A stretch of DNA of 64,000 bases from Neoceratodus forsteri (lineage: Eukaryota; Chordata; Ceratodontiformes; Ceratodontidae). The position numbers and the translations under genes are program-made. The stretch covers positions 487,643,501 to 487,707,500 of the forward strand of contig CM057459.1 of assembly GCA_016271365.2 (NCBI GenBank), read 5' to 3'. Positions 57,700 to 64,000 of this stretch are shown in pieces. The notes below the pieces were generated by a model. It was given only the letters and a program-made list of their open reading frames with translations. It was not told the DNA's origin and did not search any database. Each line of letters opens with the position of its first letter. The stretch's first letter is position 1.

Positions 57700-58205
57700 C
57701 TCCAATTCAGGCACTGTGCTGGCAGGCGCGGCCCCTGTAAGCCAATGCATTTTGGAGCTGTCTATGACACGCTCCAAAATGCAGTGGCATACAGTTGAAA
57801 GGGGGAGCTACGCTTGAGTGAGCAGCGATAAAAAGCTGCTCACGTGCAGCCCCCCCAGCCGCGCAGGCGCGGCACTTCCCATCGCATGTGAGATAGCCGA
57901 CGGGGTGCCCAATCCCCATCGCTGAACTGCTGCCTGTCTCCCCCCTCCCTCCCAATAGTTGGTGCCACACTGGGAGCCACCCCAGCGTGGCAATCTGTCA
58001 TGTTGCCGACGGGGTGCCCAATCCCCGTTGGCTGAATGCGCCCTCCCAAAGTCCTTGTGCCACACTGGGAGCCCACCCCAGCGTGGCAAATGGTCCCGCA
58101 TTATTTTTTTATTTTTTGCCGACAGGGTGCCCAATCCCCATCGGCTGAATCGCCCCCTCCCAAAGTCCTGGTGCCACGCTGGGAGCCCACCCCAGCGTGG
58201 CAAGC
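57700..58205. repeat. GC-rich hairpin module with ~110-bp tandem units
   Basis: Three units start with GACRGGGTGCCCAATCCCC at about 57899, 58008 and 58120. Each ends with a dyad around TGCCACRCTGGGAGCC-ACCC. The third dyad is a perfect 12-bp stem (58172-58183 with 58191-58202). Upstream are a perfect 12-bp stem (57747-57758 with 57771-57782) and a 9-bp stem (57818-57826 with 57835-57843). The open frames on both strands are repeat by-products. Base composition differs sharply from the AT-rich surroundings. Confidence 0.75.
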
Positions 58206-58439
58206 CAATCCTGACGCCTTTTTTGTTTTAACTTGTAAAACAAAAACGGTCCTGCCGGGCGCTGCCTCCCCGAACCCCTCCCACAACCCGCACTCCACCC
58301 ACTGTGCACCCAGCCTCCCCACACCCCCCACCCCATACTTACCTCCGGACTCGGCACACGATCTTCGTGGACCAGGAACACGCCTGCACTCTTCAAAGCC
58401 GACCACGAACTGAGGAAATGCCAGTAAGCTGTATAATGG

Positions 58440-58557
58440 GCTAGATAGGAGGGGTTCAACTTTATTGCATATCTCAGGCATTTTTGGGAATTTTTGCAAC
58501 AAATTTTAAACATGGGGTTTTTGGGACCCCTTCTCATGAATGATGTCACTGTCATGG
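58440..58557 (-). repeat. inverted partial 295-bp unit
   Basis: The reverse complement (CAGTGACATCATTCATGA, then AAAATTTGTTGCAAAAATTC and AATGCCTGAG) resembles the tandem units that follow. With 58625-58648 it forms a perfect 24-bp inverted repeat (58534-58557). Confidence 0.65.
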
Positions 58558-58609
58558 CGTTATTCTGGCTCGAAGGGTGATTTTGAGCAGTGACTGCGAA
58601 ATCATCCTT

Positions 58610-60390
58610 TGGGACTCAATACCACCATGACAGTGACATCATTCATGAAGAGAATATATGTTAATTGGTGCCAAATTCAAAAAAATGACTGTTTAATGAG
58701 CGTTGCGCTAGCAGTTCCTACGCAGGCTCGTAAGTTCAGAAATTTCAATATTTTCACTCCAGATTTTCAACATTACCATTTCACCACACTGTCTTATGAG
58801 TAGTACAGCTGTCATTTTCACATCTCATCCAAAATGTGTTTCCACCCTTGTAGCGCAGAATGGCGCAGTCGGTGTGCGAAATCAATGTATGGGACAAATT
58901 AAGAAAATCACAGTGACACTGTTCATGAGCAGATGTTTTGAAATGGCTATGTTGAAAATTTGGTGAAAAAATTCCTTAAAATGACTGTTTTATGAGCGTG
59001 CGTTGCACAGTTCCTACGCACGCTCATAGGTTTGCGAATTTTCAATATTTCCACTCCAGATTTTCAACATTGCCATTTTTCCACACCTTCTTATGAGTAG
59101 TACAACTGTCATTTTTCACATCTCACCCAAAACATGTTTCCGCCCATGTAGCGCACAATGGCGCAGTCGTTGTGCGAACTCAGTGTATGGGACATATTAA
59201 GAAAATCACAGTGTCACTGTTCATGAGCAGAGATCTTAAAATGGCAATGTTGAAAATTTGGTGACAGAATTCCTAAAAATGACTGTTTTACGAGTGTCAA
59301 TATTTCCACTCCAGATTTCCAACATTGCCATTTTTCCACACCTCCTTATGAGCAGTACAGCTGTCATTTTTCACATCCTGCCCAAAACATGTTTCCACCC
59401 ATGTAGCACACAATGGCGCAGTCGGTGTGCAAACTCAATATATGGGACACATTAACAAAACCACAGTGACACTGTTCATGAGCAGAGGTCTTAAAATGGC
59501 TATGTTGAAAACTTGGTGAAAAAATGCCTAAAATGACTTTTTTTTTATGAGCGTGCGTTACGGATTCCTATGCATGCTCGTAAGTTTGCAAATTTAATAT
59601 TTTCCTCTAGATTTTCAACATGTCCATTTTATTAATCTTCCTTATGAACAGTCCAGCTGCAATTTTTCATATGTCACCCAAATGTGTTATTGTACACGTA
59701 GCGCACAATGGTGCTGTTGGTGTGCGAAAGCAATGTTTAGGACAGATTAAGAAAATCACAGTTACACTGTTCATGAGCAGAGGTCTTAAAATGGCTATGT
59801 TGAAAATTTGGTGACAAAAGTCCATAAAATGACTGTGTTATGAGTGAGCATTGTGCAGTTTCCACGCATCCTCGTTAGTTCATGACTTTGTAATATTTTC
59901 AGTCCAGATTTTCACTAGTGGCATTTTTCAACACTTCCTTATGAACAGTACAGCTTCCATTTTTCACAACATGGCCGAAGTGTGTTTTCACACTTTCAGT
60001 GCAGAGATGCGTGGTCGCTGTGGGAAATCATTGTTCGGCACAGATAAAGAAAATCACAGTGACACTGTTCATGATCGGAGGCACCAAAATGCCTGAGTTG
60101 ACAATCTGCTATAAAATATCCCCAACCTACTTATATAACGGGTGTGCGTTGCACAGTTTCTATGTACGCTCGTGACTTCACCATTTTTTTAAATATTTTT
60201 ACTACACATTTGCAACATAGCCATTTTTACACCTCCCCATGAAAGAGTACAGCTGTCATTTTTTACAGCCTGTTCGGAATATTTTTGCACCTGTGGTGCT
60301 AAATCCCGTAGTCACTGTGCATAAGCAGCTTTCGGCTACCAAACTGATATTCCCCCTGTTCATGAGGTGGGGTCACAAAACAAACATGTT
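58610..60390 (+). repeat. ~295-bp tandem array, about 6 units
   Basis: The marker AAAATGACTGTTTTATGAGC recurs at about 58685, 58979, 59276, 59532 and 59825, and degenerately near 60120. Each unit contains GTAGCGCACAATGGCGCAGT, CACAGTGACACTGTTCATGA, GTTGAAAATTTGGTG and a hairpin (13-bp perfect stem at 58991-59003 with 59016-59028). The third unit lacks about 40-60 bp including the hairpin. Open frames are short and repeat-derived. Confidence 0.88.
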
Positions 60391-60893
60391 GAAAATTTGG
60401 AGTTAAAATACCAACGAATGCCTGAGGTATTAGGCTTTTCAACTAAATCACCCAACCCTATAGAGAATGACAGGAATCAGGGGTGTGACTTGGGATTCTT
60501 GCCTGTCATGCTCATACCATTCCACACCCTGCAGTCACTGAGAGGCATCGAGGTATGCCTTGGACTCTTTGGCCCCAAACTTCACCCCATTCTCCTATAT
60601 CGCACCCATCTCATCGTATTTCCTAGTGAAATGGGGTGTGCATAAGGGCCAAAGACTCCAAGAAACACGTCACACTTGTCAGTCTCTGCAGAGTGGGGTG
60701 TGGTGAAATGGCGTGGCCATTATGCCTGACAACCCAAATGCACACCCCGATGCCTGTCACTCTCTGCAGGGTGGTGGTGGGGTTGGCTTCAGTTCAATAC
60801 TTCACTGCCATTCCTATTACGCAGCTCTGTAATTTCTACACTACCACTGCCAATGTCAGTAAGCAAACATTCGGCATTGACAAATGCTTGTTA
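60390..60893 (+). repeat. long inverted repeat, left arm
   Basis: From TTGAAAATTTGGAGTTAAAA and ACGAATGCCTGAGG to CATTCGGCATTGACAAATGC, the arm matches the reverse complement of 63490-64000. Internally, TGCCTGTCA-- with CTCTGCAGGGTG motifs recur. It is continuous with the 295-bp array on its left. Confidence 0.85.
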
Positions 60894-60984
60894 GTATTGA
60901 CAGAGTATTTATGGTTATAGTTATTCATTATATTTATTAAATATTTATGGTTTCCTGGCATTTGACACCATTATAACTTTCAAT

Positions 60985-61277
60985 TAGTACTGTGTGGAAT
61001 TTTCAAATTCCAGCAGATTGAAATTTTGCATAATTTTCAAAATTCTGCTGAAATTCCACCAAATTTTGGCAGAATTGGAATGGTGGAATTCCACGGCAGA
61101 AAATAGCTGCAGAATGATTTTCTACTGAAAAATGTTGCTCCATGGAATTACATTCCATGGATCATAACAGGCGGAATTCTGCAGAAGAACCAGCAAAATT
61201 CCAGCAGAAATTCCAGCAGTGGAATGGTCATTCCACACTAATTTCATCAGCAGAATTCCACATTCTGCACAGGACTA
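60985..61277. mobile_element. hAT-like MITE, 293 bp
   Basis: A perfect 8-bp direct repeat CTTTCAAT flanks it (60977-60984, 61278-61285). The ends TAGTACTGTGTGGAAT and, inverted, TAGTCCTGTGCAGAAT match at 13 of 16 bases. The interior is filled with AATTCCAGCAGAATT-type motifs and has no open frame. An 8-bp duplication fits hAT. Confidence 0.85.
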
Positions 61278-61285
61278 CTTTCAAT

Positions 61286-62267
61286 GCATTGTAACTTAGT
61301 ATAGTCCTTTTGCTACACTTTCTGCAATGAGGGTGTGACTATCTCTGTCCACATGGGTATTTAAGACCACCCTGGCTTTGGGTAATTTCCTGTAATGAAG
61401 TTGATATAACCAAAACATCATCATGTTCAGGACCACGTGGCAGGTGTCCGAAGTTCAGCCTTGCTCGTTTTGCCTGCATCCCCAGTGTTGGAAGTATTTA
61501 ACTTTACTAGGAAGGCACTTTAATTTTCAACTTTACTTGCCAGTTTGCACAATTGCCTTATTGTATTTCAATATCTGGGAACAGAATTAATACTAAAGGA
61601 TTGATCTTTTAGCAAAGCAATCTCCAGAGAGGTTGTACTGGTTTGTCTCGCAGTCTTTCATCTATCCACTCACACACTTTTATTTCCTCATGAACAGATG
61701 CATAGTTTGGATTTGTGATTCTTGTGCAGAAAGGTGAACTCTGAAAACTGTTGTTTGCTAATACAAGCAATCAACGTAAGTGGCTCTCCTAGGCCGGGCA
61801 CTTACCCAGGGAGTTTTTTTTAGGCATATGCAAAACCTAGTGACCTATGTCACTGGTATGCAGTCAGCACCAGTATGTTTCAATAAAGTGTTAGAACAAA
61901 TATGCTTATCAGTATGGCATCTTGTAATCAGCTTTAGTCACCACACCATAAACTGCACTTCAGCAGTAGCCTATTGTAGTAATGGCATGCACTACATCCT
62001 TAGGCTTGTTTTACATTTTTCAGCTTTCTCATATGTGCAGCAGTGGAGACCAAATTAAATATGCTATCTAAAATATTTTTTTTTGTGCAAAACTTTCTAT
62101 GCATCATTCATAGTTAGCTCTCCATGCATTCCTCTTTTCAAAGTGCTAAATGCTGTGCAACACTTGTTTGACCAAGAAAATGATCTGCATCTCTACTAAA
62201 AAGTGTTAAGTGCTGTGGGGTCTTGCTGTGCTGTGCACTTCAGCATTTATTTTGTTACTGAGTACTC
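61286..62267. other. unassigned, no gene seen
   Basis: This is inside the loop of the long inverted repeat. A 92-codon frame at 61780-62058 has no recognisable domain. Confidence 0.3.
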
Positions 62268-62740
62268 ATTTTTATTTATTTATTTATTTAGCTTTTGTTT
62301 ACTGGGTAAGTACACTAGACAAGTATTATGCCTATTTTCAGGAATGACCCGGGAGAGTACAAAATGAGGAACAACAGTTTTTTGTCACAGTAAATAAACA
62401 TGTGGGAAATACATCATTTGATGCTAGGGGAAACATACAGTAGTAAACACATTTCAGATTATACACTCTAGACTAGCTAGTTCAACTGACAGATATATAC
62501 AGGTCATCATACATAGGAGTGGAGCATAGCTCAAGGACTGGATTGGTCATAATATAACTTATAACATTGTCGCATACACCCCCTAGGATAGTTGGATCGC
62601 GGACAGGTATATAGATCTCATCACATTTTTAACTGAAGGTGGAAAAAGGCTCCACTTAAAACAGATACCTTACTCCACTAAGCCATCAAGGTACTCATGT
62701 ATGCATTGAATGTCCCAAGACATCCCTAAAAAGGGGGTAT
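62268..62740 (-). repeat. (TTTA)n-headed repeat, copy B
   Basis: TTTATTTATTTATTTAGC and TTTTGTTTACTGGGTAAG, then CTATTTTCAGGAATGACCC and GGGAGAG, parallel the copy at 43939. It is likely a minus-strand LINE-type 3' end. Confidence 0.6.
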
Positions 62741-63224
62741 GATGCATTATCAGACTCTTTTCTTGAAATCAATAAAACAAAAGGGAAACAAAAGGAAATA
62801 AAGACAAGTAATAAAGGTAAAGTTAGTTTGACTTTTTTTACTAGTTTTTCTTCACATTTGCAAGATAACTATGGATAATCCTACTGTACTTATGCCAGCA
62901 AGTAAAGTATGCTTACTACTGTGATGTACAGTACTGTAAAGACTGTGAGTGGGGAGGCTACAGTTGTGGAGGTTCTTGGAATAATGGTTTAGAAAAAAGT
63001 AATCCATGAAGAAACCATGAATCTCAGAGACATTAATTAAGATACCAGTAATGAAAGAAAAGCAAGAAAGGGTACTGTATGTGCTTACGCTATATACTAG
63101 CCTAGGTTTGCCAGTACGTTATGTTTGTCCATGGTGTCATAACAGCAAGAGCCACCATATGGCAAAGGGGAGTAACAGAATGACAGAACGGGAATACGAT
63201 GCACAGAACTAAGTGATTTGATAC

Positions 63225-63300
63225 CTTATAATGGACCAACAGAGACTTACAAAGAAAACCTTAAGCTTTCGGACCTACAGGGTCCTTTCTCAAAATGAAA
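63225..63300 (-). ncRNA. degenerate hammerhead-ribozyme-like Penelope relic
   Basis: The minus strand shows GAGAAAGGACCCTGTAGGTC and CGAAAGC, followed by GGTCCATTATAAGGTATC. The GGACC-CTGTA-GGTCC hairpin (63271-63285) followed by GAAA is the stem II/core arrangement of hammerhead motifs found at Penelope-like element ends. The CTGATGA core is damaged (TTTGAGA), so it is presumably inactive. Confidence 0.45.
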
Positions 63301-63489
63301 AAGGCAGTTATCTTTAGAAAGAGCTTAATTTAAAATATCCAATACTGACACATTATGTACATGAATACCACAAATCAGTGAAGTAATTATAAATGAAATC
63401 AACTAGAGATAAGGAAACCATCTATAAATGTTTAGTTCTATGATGGTCAGATGTAACAAAGGGAATGCTATATAGAAGTGAGTTAAACA

Positions 63490-64000
63490 AGCATTTGTCA
63501 ATGCCGAATGTTTGCTTGCTGGCACTGGCATTGGTAGTGTAGAAGTTACAGAGCTGCATAATAGGAATGGCAGCAAAGTATTGAACTGAATCCAACCCCA
63601 CCTCCACCCTGCAGAGAGTGGCAGGCATTGTGGTGTGCCTTTGGGTCATCAGGCATAACGACCATGCCATTTCACCACACCCTACCCTGCAGACACTGAC
63701 AAGTGTCACGGTGTGTCTTGGGGTCTTTGGCCCTTATGCGCACCCCATTCCATCAGGAAATACAGTGAGATGGGTGCAGTATAGGAGAATGGGGTGAAGT
63801 TTGGGCCCAAAGAGTCCAAGGCACACCTTGATGCCTCTCACTGGCTGCAGGGTGTGGGTGGGGGTGGAATGGTATGAGCATGACAGGCAAGAATCCCAAG
63901 TCACACCCCTGATGCCTGTCATACTCTACAGGGTGGGGCTTTATAGTCGGAAACTCTAACGCCTCAGGCATTCATTGGTATTTTCACTCCAAATTTTCAA
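63490..64000 (-). repeat. long inverted repeat, right arm (cut by window end)
   Basis: Reverse complement of 60390-60893, with a few short indels and substitutions. It ends at the window edge exactly where the left arm joins the 295-bp array, so more inverted units are expected beyond 64000. Confidence 0.85.

Noticed and set aside
58330..58345. U1 snRNA-like 5' sequence (ATACTTACCT)
   Set aside because: Only about ten bases match and no U1 stem-loops follow. A splice donor on the other strand or chance explains it better.
57707..58555. Overlapping proteins on both strands of the GC-rich module
   Set aside because: The translations are repeats of the 110-bp tandem unit in several frames, without domains.

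Overview
This is vertebrate-type repetitive DNA, and I find no host gene in it. The mixture is CR1, L1 and L2 LINEs, other Jockey/CR1-group LINEs, Penelope-like elements, tRNA-derived SINEs, TTAA-flanked, hAT-like and TA-flanked miniature DNA transposons, and a gag-only LTR element. Together with very dense nesting, this suggests a large, transposon-inflated genome. An amphibian is my best guess: the CR1 3' ends carry (TTTCTATG)n-type tails and some DNA elements have TTAAAG-type ends like amphibian T2/Kolobok repeats. A caecilian is possible, but the species is inference and is not proven by the sequence.

Layout. 1-1.2 kb holds L2-like LINE pieces. 2.6-3.2 kb is an inverted-repeat DNA element. 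3.2-5.8 kb is a LINE split by a 5'-truncated CR1. 6.2-15 kb is a long minus-strand L1 (ORF1 and ORF2 still recognisable) with a 2.6 kb L2-like LINE inserted in it. 15.9-20.1 kb is a plus-strand CR1 with an esterase-type ORF1 and a 0.46 kb insertion. 20.4-25.8 kb has pyrimidine-rich repeats, a long tRNA-headed SINE with a target-site duplication, and a 1.1 kb array of a palindromic GACCT-N6-AGGTC motif. 26.4-29.4 kb is another LINE. 31.6-34.25 kb is a nearly intact Penelope-like element, next to an L1 ORF1 remnant.

35.4-43.9 kb is a tandem LTR-gag-LTR-gag-LTR structure with no pol. 45.5-50.2 kb is a nearly full-length minus-strand CR1 carrying a MIR-like SINE and a TTAA-flanked insertion. 52.6-56.2 kb is a second, more decayed Penelope-like element split by a CR1. 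56.6-57.1 kb has two related miniature elements. 57.7-64 kb is the most unusual part: GC-rich perfect hairpins, then about six 295-bp tandem units each with a hairpin, then a roughly 500-bp module that returns in inverted orientation at the window's end. This looks like a foldback-type repeat that continues beyond the window.

The coding pieces are almost all broken by stops and frameshifts. They record parasite mobilisation (endonuclease, reverse transcriptase, RNA-binding ORF1, GIY-YIG nuclease, capsid) rather than a cooperating pathway. The nesting gives relative ages: the host elements (L1, the older LINEs, the plus-strand Penelope-like element, the CR1) predate the inserts found inside them.
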